From NCBI GenBank assembly GCA_022749755.1, contig CM040449.1:8069657-8133656 (forward strand): 64,000 nt of DNA. Reading direction: 5' to 3'. The first letter of the stretch is position 1, and every line of letters begins with the position of its first letter. This DNA is from Azadirachta indica (Eukaryota; Streptophyta; Magnoliopsida; Sapindales; Meliaceae). The position numbers and the translations under genes are program-made. The notes beneath the pieces are model-generated. The model saw only the letters and a program-made list of their open reading frames with translations, was not told the DNA's origin and did no database searches. This document shows positions 24,978-38,060 of this stretch, in pieces.

Positions 24978-25411
24978 TTAGCAATAATAACACTTTGGCA
25001 AAATTAAACAGCGAAGGATTGTAATCAAATGTTGGTACCATTCCATCATGGATTGAGAAATAGCTTTAAGAACAGAATCAAGATCATCATTCCTCGTGCA
25101 GACCAAAATGGGTCCATCAAAATCTAGCGGCACAGTCTCGCCTCTCTTCAGCAACAATTCCTGACCGATACCCATTTCCTGTAATGCTATTCCAACGCGT
25201 CTGCCGACGATGACGGTGGGAGTGACCTTGGTAGTTGGGGCACTAGCCATAGCAAAAACAGGGGTGTAGTTTGCGATTTTGGGTGCTGAAAAAGTGGGAA
25301 TTTTGGGTGAGGCCAGAGAGTGGAACCAGAGCTAAGACTAGTTACTGCGTTGGCAACTATTTGTTGATACGAGGATGAGTTTAATCTGCTGAAAAATTTG
25401 GTTTCAGGCAT
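24978..25411 (-). pseudogene. N-terminal fragment of a plastid Rossmann-fold protein
   Basis: Two overlapping minus-strand frames. The first (25411-25187) has a Ser-rich, transit-peptide-like start. The second (25250-24978) reads VTPTVIVGRRVGIALQEMG and then VPLDFDGPILVCTRNDDLDS. The second resembles the start of a plant NAD(P)-binding protein family related to ketopantoate reductase or 6-phosphogluconate dehydrogenase, identified from memory. The frames disagree by one base. The glycine motif appears shortened to GRRVG, and homology ends abruptly after about 60 residues with no later exons visible. The best reading is a truncated, frameshifted gene copy carried in the NPF array. An exon of a functional gene with distant exons is less likely. 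Confidence 0.5.
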
Positions 25412-25818
25412 TTTTATTGGGTTTTAGTTAGAGTTTACGAGAGAAATATGTTGTCAGTTTGTGAGCAAACAACCACTCATTTTGTAGATGTCTCCATCGG
25501 TTTATCTTCTATTTTTCTCTTTTTTATTTTTGTTTCTTAGAAGCCCAATTTCATGCTTGATTTTATCAAACTGCGCTCAACACACACGGTGTACTAATGG
25601 TCAACTGACGTGGTGTACTAATGGTGAACTGACGTTTCAGGGGAGGGGAGGGAGTTAATTAATAATCAATTAATTGATTAATAATAAACGACGATCAACG
25701 TGAAGTACATGAACTTTCAATGTGTATTAGTATATAGAAACACAGGCACAACATATTTGATATCAAAGAAAGGTAGTCCTTTTGAGTATTACTGGTTGGC
25801 ATCGACTTATTATTGCTA

Positions 25819-28447
25819 ATGCCAATCTCTAACCGAAATTCCGACACCGAGACTACGCTTCTAATCGGCGACGCCTTTGAAGATGACTGCGTTTACTATA
25901 AAGGTCGTCCGGCAAACCAAGCCAACTCTGGCGGCTGGAGATCGGCTTATTTCATTATCGGTGTGGAAATGGCTGAGAGGTTCGCTTATTATGGAATCTC
26001 TTCGAATCTTATAACGTATTTGACTGGACCCATAGGTCAATCGACGGCCAGTGCGGCGGAGAACGTGAATATTTGGTCAGGCACGGCGTCGCTGCTGCCG
26101 CTTTTAGGGGCGTTTGTGGCTGATTCTTTCATCGGTCGTTACCGGACTATCGTTGTTGCTTCTGTTATTTACGTCCTGGTAAGTTTCTTTTAACAGAAGG
26201 CTCAGCTACCACAATCTCGAAACATTTTATTTTGGAGGATAATATTTTATCCCTAAGCTTTAATGAAATAACAAATAAGGATATAATTGCTTCAGTTTGG
26301 ACAATTTAGTCCCCCAATGTCTGTAGCCTCTCCCCTGATTTTCTTCCACTACATACAATGGACTAAATTATTAAAAATGAAAAAAAAAAAATCATATCAT
26401 AATTTATTATTTCTTCAAAGTTCAGCAAGAAAAGTACTATTACCCATCTATCTTTGTTACTATTATTATTATCATTATGGTTATTATTTTTATAATTAAT
26501 TAAATTTAATTTAAATTAATGTGTGACAAAATTTTATTGAGTGTACAAGTGAATTCATACATCCATCCTATTTAAGATTTTAAAGTTTCTTAACTTATAT
26601 TTTTTAATCAGTAAAAATTAGTTAGGTCATATGTACATACGTATTAGTTGTATTTTAGGTGATATTTGGATCTAGAACTCTAACCAAATAATCCTTATCA
26701 GAAAGACATTTTTCTAATTTTTACTTGGCTGCAAGGAAAAAATTCCAAATTTTTTTTATTTAAATACTAACAAAAGAAATTAAAATTTTTTGAACTTTAA
26801 CCTAATAATCTAAAAAATCTGTTACTCTCTTAAAATATATTGTTAAAAGTATCATTACCCAATTAACTTTTAACTTCTTTGCTCTTATAAAACTCATTAT
26901 GGTTTCAGCATCTGCTTTAGAAGAAGTTCATTGTCTTTAACTGACAGGAATTTGATTGATACATATTCAGGGCCTGGGCTTGTTGACTTTATCGGCTATG
27001 TTATCTCCTGCCAGCACTTCTGATTGCCAAAACACAAATAAAATCACATCATGTTCTGCTGATTATCAGTTTCCAGTAATCTTATTCTTTATCTCACTGT
27101 ATTTGGTAGCAATAGGGCAAGGTGGGCATAAGCCTTGTGTGCAGGCTTTTGGTGCAGATCAGTTTGATGGAAATGACCCAGAGGAATCAAAACTGAAAAG
27201 TTCATTCTTCAATTGGTGGTATTTTGGATTATGTTTGGCCACCTTTTTAACATATTTTATTGTAACCTACATCCAAGACAACCTTAATTGGGCTCTTGGA
27301 TTTGGGATTCCATGCATTTCCATGGCCATTGCACTCATTGTTTTCTTGCTTGGAACTAAGACTTACAGGTTTAGCTTAAAAAGTGATAAGAAGAACCCCT
27401 TTTTGAGAATTGGTAAGGTAAGGTATTTGTTGTTGCAATTCGTAACCGGAAAGCTAATTTACCACCAGCAATTTCTCTTGAAGAGAGAGCCAGTACAACC
27501 TTGCCTCGCCACATCCCCGAGCAATTTAAGTGAGTGAAACATTTTTTCTATCAAATTGTGGCTTCTCATCCTTATTCATATATATTTTGCATGCAAGAGT
27601 AAATGTAGTGCTATTAAAACAAATCTCTGGCAGGTTCCTGAACAAAGCTTTGGTAGCACCAGATGGTTCAAAGGAATATGCTAATGTATGTAGCGTGAGT
27701 GAAGTTGAAGAAGCAAAAGCAATTCTAAGGCTAGTTCCAATATGGACTACAAGCTTGGTGTATGGTATTTTTTTCGCACAGTCATCAACTTTCTTTACCA
27801 AGCAAGGAGCTACCCTGGACCGATTTATCACCCCAGGCTTTGACATACCAGCAGCTTCACTTCAATCCTTCATAAGCCTTGCCATCGTCCTTACTGTTCC
27901 CATCTACGACCGTGTCTTTGTACCTATAGCAAGAGCCTTCACTGGGAAACCTTCTGGACTTACAATGCTTCAAAGAATTGGAACTGGGATGTTTCTATCT
28001 ATTATAGACATGGTCATTGCAGCCTTAGTTGAGGTAAAGAGACTCAAAACTGCTGAAGAATATGGGCTGGTTGATCAGCCAGATGTTGCAATTCCAATGA
28101 GTGTGTGGTGGCTAGTTCCTCAGTACATTCTATACGGTGTCTCTGAAGCTTTCACCATGGTTGGTCTTCAAGAATTTTTCTATGATCAGGTTCCAATTGA
28201 ATTAAGGAGTATGGGTCTTTCACTTTACCTCAGTATATTTGGTGTTGGGAGTTTTCTAAGCAGTTTTCTCATATCTACAATTGAGAAAGCAACTGGTGGA
28301 AATGGCCGTGGTAGCTGGTTTGCTAATAATCTGAACAAAGGTCATCTTGATTACTTCTATTGGCTTCTTGGTGGACTTAGTGTTCTAGGATTACTTTTTT
28401 ACTTGCATTTTGCAAAATCATACATCTATAATAAGCACCAAGTATAA
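25819..28447 (+). pseudogene. NPF5-type NRT1/PTR transporter, copy 4, frameshifted in exon 2
   Basis: Exons 25819-26178, 26971-27529 and 27634-28447, homologous throughout to copy 3. The N-terminus has ETTLLI (ExxxLI), then ExxER at residues 50-54, and exon 2 has GGHKPCVQAFGADQFD. Exon 2 is 5 bp longer than in copy 3 because AAGGT is tandemly duplicated in GGTAAGGTAAGGTATTTG near 27412-27424. The frame shifts and, after splicing, reaches TGA at 27639-27641, predicting 308 aa and loss of the second half. Exon 3 is otherwise completely open and ends at TAA 28445-28447, so the lesion is recent or a sequence error. None of the GT dinucleotides in the duplicated motif gives a splice that restores the frame. 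Confidence 0.82.
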
Positions 28448-31400
28448 TAATTTAGCCCTTGTCTCTCTCAGCATTGTCATTGTAATTTTCTTTAATTGTA
28501 ACAAAAAAGATTGTAAATTGTAAGAATGATATTGCATGTACAAATTGTATTTTAACCTTTTTTTTTTTTTTTTTAAATCATATTGGCATAATTTGTTTTG
28601 AAAAATAATTTATATTTTTCATGGATTTATATTAATTTTATTTGAAGTCTTTTACTAGATTTTTTGTAAATCTAAATGTAAGCTAAGTTTATTGGTTTTC
28701 AAACATAAAATTTATTGCCATTTTCTAGATTTGAAAGGTAAATTCATTCCTTTACGAGAAGGGAATGTGTTTGAATCTTATCTACGAAAGAGTTTTTTTC
28801 ACAATTATGAGTTCTCCTACTCATGTGATAAATATTCTCCTCCTTGCAATTGAGTTCATTGAATACTATAAAAAAAAAAATAATAATTTTAACAAATCAA
28901 ATCAAATAAAACAATTGGGTTCAATCTGGTTAACACAACCATCACATTTATGTTAACTGTTTACATCAACACATCATACTTGGAACCATTGGACTTGAGA
29001 TGACTTAAAGCTTAGGCATATATAAAACGAACCATCTAATTTATGTGTTGTCGGGATGTGTTAACTTGCAATTTTTCACTTTATTCCTAGGTTGACCAAG
29101 CAGGAGGGTTTGAATTGGTATTTTTTTTTTTCCATGAAAAAAGGTTTATATCATATTGAGCCAATCCTTTTACCTGTTTAATCAAACTTTTCTTCAATCT
29201 TATTATAATTAAATTTAAATTGAATTACTTTTTATACTTGTTCAAAACATCTCACTTGATAAAGTAATTAATACCCACAATACTTGACATGCAATTTTTA
29301 AAACATAATGTTTGAAATTATTGTTCCGCTTATATTGTACTTTTCGTTTGCTAAATTCTCTTTGTTTAATTATTAATATGAGCTAAAAGAACACTTGATC
29401 TTAAAAATACCTAACAAAGTCTCTTTTTATTAAAAAGTTTATAGAATTAGATGATTTATTAATTTTTTACTAATGGTAGTACCATCCCTCTATAATCCTT
29501 ATACATATTTTTATTTTATTATTTACCCATTAAAAGAATTAAAATTTTAGAAAAACTATAAGAAACATTTTTTAGTAACCATTATTTACTCTTAGTTTTC
29601 AAACACGATCATTGTTGATAATCTTATTTAAAAATGACCCACTCAAATATTTTTTATGTGAAAGTATCTCAATGATTAACTTTAATAGAATTTTATAATT
29701 TAAGCACAATTTTGAACTAATATATTACTTTCAAATTTAAGATTGTGTGTTTCAATTCGAAAGTTATTGTAATGTCACAATAGAAATTCGAAAGTAATTT
29801 TCGAGTTTATTAAAATAATTCAAAATTTACTATAGTTGTTTTGTTAAAGTTAGTCACGAGGTAAAATCATCCAAAAATTTTTAAATTGATATTTTTTAAT
29901 AAAATTATGAATAGTAGTCATTTTTAAAAAGTGAGAGTGAATAGCAGTTAGTATTAAAAATTTTCCAAATTATAAACCTAATACAGTAATATCACCTATC
30001 TTACTTTGAAATGAAAATTGAAAAGTGTTTAAAAAGTAATATCACCCCAAGTTGTGTGGTCTCCACCACTAATTTTAAAAGTAGTGGGTTGCAAAGTAAA
30101 GTGAAAGTCCACATCCACATCCGACACCACCACCACTACTTCCTTTACTTTCTTGACTTCACTTTTTATTTTTATTGTTTTCTAGCCCTTTTTTAAATAA
30201 TACCACATTTGTGTTTGTGTACCTTTCTTAAATTTGCCACAAAGAGAAATCATATTTAAGTCTGCAAAATAATTATTTAAATTGGATTTATAAAAAGTAA
30301 ATAGTCAATACCCACCTCACGCGCTTTATTTTACTCTCTACTAACAATTATCACATACCTCCCCTATATATATATATATATATGACATCATATAATATTT
30401 GTGATATGTTAACAACCGTTTGAGTACTTTTTTAAACACTAATAATTTTGAAATTGAGAAGATTAAAGAAATTGGTTGCTAACATTTTAGTAATCATTTT
30501 TTAACCTAAAAATATTTTGCAAGTGGTGACACAACAACCGAGTGACTTAAAATATATATTGTTATACTATCACTTACCTCTCCTAGGAGGAAAAAAAAAT
30601 GATTTGTCCTCTAGTCATTATGATTTTTGTGAAATATTCAATCAACTCCTTTATTTTTCTGTTATTTGTTAAATTGTGTTAAAAAAAAGATTTGTCTTTT
30701 TTGAGCTAGAGCTTCTCATCATGAAAAAATAAAGCAATTCTTGAAAATGTTGAGCAAAAATTTTCAAATAATTTATAATATATAATTTGAGGATATTAAT
30801 AGCTAAATAATATAAAATATAATGTGACGATAACTTGATTCATATTTTGTAAAAATATCAAGTTTAATTTCTATTATTAGTTAAGGTTGTCATTTTTATG
30901 AGGTGACAATGTTAGTGATGAAAGAAAATAAAATAATTTATGACAATATTTTTTTAATGGTTATGCTTAATATCACAAATTATACTCCTAAAATATACTA
31001 TTAATATAAAAATGTAATATTTTGAAAATGATTATTAGGTGATTGTATTTTTTGTTTTTGTAACTTGCAATAATTTAATAAAAAAAAAATATTTTTTATT
31101 TAATTAAATATTTTTATTTTTAATTAATTAATTTAAATAAAAATGATACTATTTTATTTTAAGTTCACAAAAATTTTAATGCCAAATTTACGTAAATATT
31201 TATGAATAAAATTAACAAATTAAATATTACGTCTAAAATAACTTTATTTGAAGAATTATTTATTTCAAGGTTGTTAGAAGTATGGTAATCAAATTATTGA
31301 TTTTATTAACTAATTCTTTAACGAATTTTTTGAATAAAAAAGTATTAATTGGTTTAATTAATAATTTTTCTTTCGATGGTATAACTGTGTGAGATTTAAA

Positions 31401-31948
31401 AATTAGTTTATTTTTTTATAATATTTAAAGAAAAAAATTTTGACGGCAAAAATGTACATAGAAAAATAAGCTCATACCCTGGTTTGCAATTTTATTGAAA
31501 TTTAGAACCTAGATGTTATTATTCTATGGGACCTCAAATTGGCGTGTGCGTATACGCGCCACATATCACCTACGGGTTCAGCTTTTAATATAAGTAAACA
31601 GTGACAACAATCTCCAAAAATAATGACGTGGCAGGTCAATAGCCTTCTTTTCCTAAAGTTTATGCTTGTCCCTAGTAATCCACCGTTGATCTGAACTAAA
31701 AGAAATCAATCACGTTGACGATCGTTGATCGGTTCGGTTTGGAAGCATGGTAGACATACACCTCAGCTGCTATTCCGACCGTCTGTTCTTGTTTGTTACT
31801 CTACTAAGAAAGATAGAGTAAACAAAAGCAAGATAAAGGATTTCATTTCATTTGTTTATTACAACAAAATAATAATAATAATTTTTTTTAAAAATAAAAA
31901 TTGAGAGAGAGTAGTGTAAAAGCAAGAAAATCTTTAGTAATCAAGCAG
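28448..31948. other. Intergenic region between the NPF array and the bHLH gene
   Basis: No gene is supported across 3.5 kb. It is AT-rich with a T-run at 28560, a TA microsatellite near 30365-30383 and runs of low complexity. The short open frames have no recognisable features. The final ~400 bp should hold the promoter and 5' UTR of the bHLH gene. Confidence 0.55.
31624..31631 (+). promoter_or_regulatory. ABRE/G-box-like core GACGTGGC
   Basis: GACGTGGC contains the ACGTGGC core recognised by plant bZIP factors of the ABF/ABRE-binding type. It lies about 320 bp upstream of the bHLH start codon. A single site is suggestive only. Confidence 0.3.
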
Positions 31949-34900
31949 ATGCAACCGACAGCTGCCGGTAGCAGTAGCTCAAGCGGCGGAGGCGGTGGCG
32001 GTGGCGGTGAACTGAATCGAGCTGGACTCGCAAGGTTTCGTTCAGCTCCAGCTACCTGGCTAGAAGCGCTTCTAGAAGAAGAAGAAGAAGACCCATTGAA
32101 GCCTAACCAGTGCTTGACTCAGCTACTGAGTAGTGGCGATCCAGGACTGAGTCAGTTAGACCAAGTTGGATTTCCCCGCCAGAACAGCTCTCCTGCAGAT
32201 TCATTAGATGGGTATTTTCCAAACTATGGAATTCCACCGAGTTACGATTATTTGGCTCCGAATATCGATGTTTCTCCGTCCAATAAGAGAGCTAGGGAAG
32301 ACAATATGCAATTTCCATCTCCAAAGTTCCACACTGAATCGGTAAATAAGTATTTTGATATTAGCACACAGCTTATTGTTTTGCATTGTAGCTTGACTTA
32401 ATCTTTTATTATGGTTTCTCTTGTTTTTGAAGTCGATAGAATCGCAAAAATGTATTACTATCTATTGGTTTGTATTCGAGTAATATATGTGTAATATTTT
32501 ATGGATGTTCGTACTTATTTTCTTTTTCTTTTTTAATTTTTTGAAAGGAAATTTGGTTGGATGAATTGTTAAAAATATTGCAAAACGGCTCGGATGTTGG
32601 GTGTATTTGTCAGGGAAAAAAAAAAAAATTGTTGTTATTTTTTTTAATTTATATTCTTATGGTAGAAAGGGGAGCAAAGCGGTCAGCTACCTAGTGCAGT
32701 ATCAAACTTGGGAGATGTGGATATGGAGAAACTTTTGGAAGATTCAGTGCCTTGCAGGGTTCGTGCAAAGCGTGGTTGTGCTACTCACCCTCGAAGTATT
32801 GCAGAGAGGGTGAGAAACAAACTTTCTCTGCTGAATATTGCAGTTTGTGAGTAAATGTAAAGTCTTTGAGTGTAGTCTTATACCTTTCTTTGACTTGGTT
32901 AGGTTCGGAGAACACGAATCAGTGACCGCATAAGGAAGCTTCAGGAGCTTGTGCCGAACATGGATAAGGTAAACCATCTGTCCTTGTAAATCTTGTTTGA
33001 AATTTGAATTTCCTTGACAGGAGCATTTATTTGAGCTCAGGTATCTTAGCTATTAAATCTTGTCAATTGTCCATACTTCAAATTGACATTGGCACTTGTA
33101 GTGCTAACTGAATCATATTAAGTCTGCTGAACGTTGGGTAGAGTAGTTGACTAGTTGACTAGTTTCTATGTCATTCAAAAGCAATGAAACTTGGGACTTC
33201 TTTTCTTGAGCTGAGAAAGTAGTATAGATAGTTTTGTTGTTAGAAGCACTAAGTTGCTTTAAAATTATACCAAATGGATTCTGGGTATGAGATTTTGGTT
33301 TGTGCTGGGAGTTTGATTGATGAAAGGTTGAGAGTGAGACAATTTGAAAGGTTAAGAGAGAGACAATTTGACCTTATGGTAGTAGCAAAGTTGAAAGGTT
33401 AAAGCATAGGTGGCTGTCTCAAATGCTATCATATTTCTCTAGAAATTGCCTAGAAATGTCTTACTTGGAGCTTATGAGATTGGTTGAGTTCATATTTTAT
33501 GGGTTTAATTAAACAAAACATCAGTAGATGAATTCTATTTGTTTTGAAATAGAATATGTATTGTTTTAATCTTATGAATATATCATGACATTTGATTGGT
33601 TTTGTAGTTGATCAAGATCTGCATGCTTGTCTAGAAAATTCTATTTGCATGTGCATTGACTGGCAACTAAAATTCTATTTGCATGTGCATTGACTGGCAA
33701 CTTTAGTCACCAAATTTTCCGTTCCTTGCTTGACTGTCTTTGACGGTAAAGTGCTATCAACCTTAGTAATAGACCTTGTAGTTGGACGTTTTAATAAGAT
33801 TAGGTCATCTTTACGTGGGAAATTTTTTGCAATAGTAGTACTTTGCTTTTTTCACGTGTCTATCTTGCTTTAACCTTTTGTCAAGTAATTTCTGAAGAGG
33901 ACACATAATCAGGAATATTCTCCCAAAACAATTTTTTCCATGGTAATGATTCTGGTGGAAAATAACCAGTTGTATAATCTCTTCCCAATATTGTCTGTCG
34001 TAGTCTCTTGTCATATTGGGAATTGTTCTCATCATTATTTTTCTGAGCTTCAAATTGTCAACCGTCTGGATTCTTAAGTGGAATACATTGTTTTTAGAGA
34101 ATTTCATAACAATCTTCTTCATTTTATCAGTCTAGATCTGCAGATAATTCTTCTATATATTTTTCTTAGCTTCTCTATCATCAGAAAGTTGTGATATAGT
34201 TTCCTACAAATGCATTTTGTAATTTTCTTAGGTATTTGCAACAAACTAATTTTAAATTTCATTCTTTTGATGCAAAAATTGAGATGTTGCAAGATTTATT
34301 GGTTTTAGTGATCGAGTTATGCTTCCCATAAATTTGAGAACAGTTGCCTTTGATGCAAGCTGAGCAACAAAAGTGTTCTATCATTTGATTCTGAATTTCT
34401 TTCCTGAAAGCGGATTTCTTAAAGTCATTCATATTCCCAAATATAGATCCATATTAAGAAAATTTTGAAAAGATATGTAATAAAAATTGGGAATTTGAAA
34501 TCTCTTTCTTGAATGGGAGATTTGTCTGCAAGCCTGAAGTCGGACAACGTTTGAAAGTGTTGTGACTTGGTCCAAAATAGTTCCACTGTTCTATGAATCA
34601 ATATGGAAAAGTAAATTGGACTCCTGATTTGAAATATAATAGCCCAGTATGTTTGTGACAGTTTGTTTTGGGAAACAAAGACATGTAGATAAGTTTGATG
34701 GTAATCCCATTAACCACAAGTAGAAGGTCAAAATTATAGTGATAAAATTTACCAACTGTTGATTTAATTCAATCTCATAATTAAGAAGGTTGATGAATTG
34801 ATAAGGTTATTTGCTACTTTAACCATTGAATTACATGGAAATAATGGGTGTGAATTTGTGTTCCAAGTTGAGTGAAAAAATTAAGTTCAATTCAAAGATC

Positions 34901-36339
34901 CTGACACACACAAGTATATATTGTCTAAAGGTTAATCAAGTGATTGTGAGTGAATAAAATAGCCTACCATTTCCAATATATATATGTAGACAGAGAGAGA
35001 AGATGATCCTTGTTTAACCTTCCAGGGAGCAGGTACAAAATCTTTACTCTGCAAGGTCTGAACTAACTTTATCCCTTTGGTACCCTCCTGCGTCTCTCTT
35101 TACCGTTCAGCTGATCTATCTCTTGTACCCACTTGTTGATCTTGACGGTCAATGGAAGATCAAAGGGATATTTGTTGAATTGTGTGGCTTTCTGTTTGTG
35201 AATCTGAAAAGAAATTGGCGTTTTTAAAATACTAAACTGATTGTTTTGTTACATGATGAATTCTAGTATTAGCTTGCTTCATGTGCATTACATCTTATCT
35301 ATAAATCATTTTTAGGTCTTTTTCTTTTTAGACTAGATGAAAAAAAAAAATGAAGGGGGTCAGTAAATTCTGTGAAAATGGCAAATCATCATCAAGAATA
35401 TAATCATAATATGGTTCACGGATATGCCAAATGGCTGTATTTGTTTCCCCTTCCAAATATGTTGTAGTCTCTTGATAGAAAATGGAATGGTTCACTAGAA
35501 ATTATAGGAGTTGCCATGTTGTGCAAGGTGATCCTTTGAAGTTCATTGCACTGTGTGTATGGTACGGATGTTTAAGTAAGGATTGCCTCTTGTTCCTCTA
35601 TTGAATTACTCTCTAGCCAAACTAGAATGATAGCAAACAATTAAGCTTGAAAAGATAAACTATAATCAAATGAAACTTCAAAAGAACATACACAGCATCC
35701 TCGAGAAATCTCTAAAAAGACCTCCTGCTGCAGATGGACTTGGGTTACTCTGTTATTGATATAGTAATTTTAGTAATATGATATCATCTTGAAATCTGGA
35801 TTCCATAAAAGTTCCATATTAAGTATGTAACTTTGTCTGTAAAATTTTGTCTTGGGTTCCTGTGACAAGAAAACTGTTCAAACATTTTTTTTTTACTATT
35901 AATTTGTAGATAAACTTGGATAAAACTTTCTCAATCACTGATCTTATGAACTTGAGTGCATAATTTTTTTATTTTGACATAACATCTTTATATATGCAGC
36001 AAACAAACACCGCCGATATGTTGGAGGAGGCAGTGGAGTATGTCAAGTTTCTTCAAAGGCAAATTGAGGTATTCCCTGCAATGAAATTGCTCGAAAACTA
36101 TCCATTTGGTTTCTAAGAGAATGCTACAGCAAAATTATATAGTTCTATCAATATTATTTTGATGCTAATACTTTAAGTTTTCTTTTCTTTTTCTGAAAAT
36201 ATTATTCCAAGAGCCAAAATATGATTGGATTTAATGTACTCTAGTGCAATAGAAGGAACAATTTAACATTTTGAAATCCGGGTCATCGCAGGAACTCACA
36301 GAGCATCAAAGGAGATGCAAATGCACAGCGAAAGATTAA
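31949..36339 (+). CDS. BHLH81: bHLH transcription factor, bHLH81/FBH2-like (239 aa), intact
   Basis: Exons 31949-32341, 32666-32809, 32903-32968, 36000-36068 and 36292-36339 (TAA), all GT..AG and frame-consistent, 240 codons. ATG 31949 gives the family start MQPT; the frame upstream has no ATG in good context. Order: Gly-rich N-terminus; the subfamily signature FRSAPATWLEALLEEEEED (residues ~34-52); a Ser/Pro-rich middle with PNIDVSPSNKR; the DNA-binding basic region RVRAKRGCATHPRSIAER (~162-179); helix-loop-helix over exons 3-5 (ISDRIRKLQELVPNMDK, then NTADMLEEAVEYVKFLQRQI); a short Cys-containing tail. This is the bHLH80/81/122/130 group, whose Arabidopsis members (FBH1-4) activate CONSTANS and take part in stomatal and ABA-linked control. 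It should bind E-boxes in the nucleus as a dimer. Intron 3 is about 3.0 kb. Confidence 0.95.
33635..33702 (+). repeat. Perfect 34-bp tandem duplication in bHLH intron 3
   Basis: Two adjacent identical copies (33635-33668 and 33669-33702), beginning AAAATTCTATTTGCATGTGC and ending GACTGGCAACT. Perfect identity implies a recent event. Confidence 0.9.
33811..34560 (-). other. Antisense coding-like block in bHLH intron 3, unassigned
   Basis: The minus strand of this intron segment has stretches of amino-acid-rich, non-repetitive frame, including a 103-aa open frame at 34122-33811, but the frames switch and contain stops. The composition differs from the surrounding intron. It may be a decayed transposable element or a viral-type integrant, or simply chance. 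I cannot name a family. Confidence 0.25.
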
Positions 36340-36365
36340 TCTGAGAGGTTACAAATTATGTAATT

Positions 36366-36415
<50 letters not shown>
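36366..36415. repeat. Compound (TC)n(TA)n microsatellite
   Basis: About 23 bases of TC repeat run directly into about 26 bases of TA repeat, immediately downstream of the bHLH stop codon and probably inside its 3' UTR. The predicted polymorphism would not alter protein. Confidence 0.85.
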
Positions 36416-38060
36416 GTGAGGTTTGGCCAAAATCCATAATGGTTTGTTTGCCAATAATGTCCTTCCAGATAGATTGACCTTGTAGTTACAAGTGCCATCG
36501 GCTTCTTTGCTAAATCTTCTATATTTAGATGATTGCCTGTCATGAGGGTACAATAACCAGAGTTCATGATCATGGCTTCTTCATTTTGGCGAGAACTGCT
36601 CTCTGAACTTCACTTGATATGGTTGTAAAGTATTGTACACAATAATATCATATTATTAATAGTGAGACTAGTTAGCAAGCTTCTTTTAATGTATTTTTTC
36701 CCCCAATCTTTCTGTTATGTATCGAAAAAGTATGTACTCTATGAAGTTTTCTGTGCACATCTTTGATAGAATCATTGTATCAATAACATTAGTTGGCAAG
36801 ATTCATAACGTATTGCCATTTTGCAATGACTTGAAAGCATGTAATTGATTTGAAGATATTTGAGTCTTAATAGCATTTGTATTAGGTGAGAATTTTACGT
36901 AATCCATTTTATTCATTCTGCTTACAGCGGCTGTATGTAAATGTCTGAAAGAAGGAAATAGTTACTTTGCTAACTATGCAGTTGCTGGAGTTTCCATTGA
37001 ACCATTTGTTAACTATAGATTATATTTCATTACGAGCTTGTGTCAAATCCAAAGTGACATATCTAATTAATTATCACAAAGTTTTTTATGCATAAAACTA
37101 ATTAAATTATGTTACATTTCTCAATTTTTTAAAATTTATTACGATAATACTCTTACAAATTAATTAATTTTCAAATATATATATATATATATCTGTGTGT
37201 ATGGGGTAAAATTTACTAAATGGATACATAAATAACACTGTCTACTCCAACACCAAAAATGATAGAAAGTTTATATAAGTTTTTCGCAAATAATTTAGTG
37301 GAAAGGGTCTAATGAGTAGAAAATTCAAAAAAGGAATTAACAATCTTTTTATTCATTAATTAAGTTTTTAAAGTAAATTAAAATTAAGATAGAACACAAA
37401 TGATAGAGAATCTAATTTAAATAGAAATAATATATGACCAATATAAAAAGAGAAAAAGAGAGTGAAATGAGAAAATATTTTTTTACACAAACAAATTTAT
37501 TAATTAATATTAAGTGACGAAATTTGATATTAACACATATAAATATTTATATTATAAAAAATCCTACAATGAGTCATTGTGTTATATATAAGACTTAAAT
37601 GATAAAAAAAATAAAAATCCTAGTATAGGATCAAAACTCATGACAAGATCTTTGTAATTGTTGGGGGTCATTTTAATCAAATCACTCTAAATAAAATGTT
37701 GCAAAGGGTGTAGATGTTATATGTTAAATTCTTGTGTTGAATCTATAGTTTCATTAAAGATTGAGGGTGTGAATGCATTTACACCTGCACCTTCGAAACC
37801 GGAGCCGTCACCGTTTTACTCTTTTGCTCAGTCTGTTTAATTTTCAAAAATTTCCTTCCTTTGAATTCTCATTTTTAATTTCTCTCCGATCCTCCTCTCT
37901 TCCTTAATAGACTTCTGCGTAAGTAATCCCTCTCTCTCGCTCGCTATCTGTATATTTATTTATTTAAACTTCTCTACTGTCTGTAATGCGCCCCTGCCTT
38001 ACTTCTTATCTTATTGTTATTTTCTTTCAGTATATGAATCATTTCCTAATAATGGCTAGT

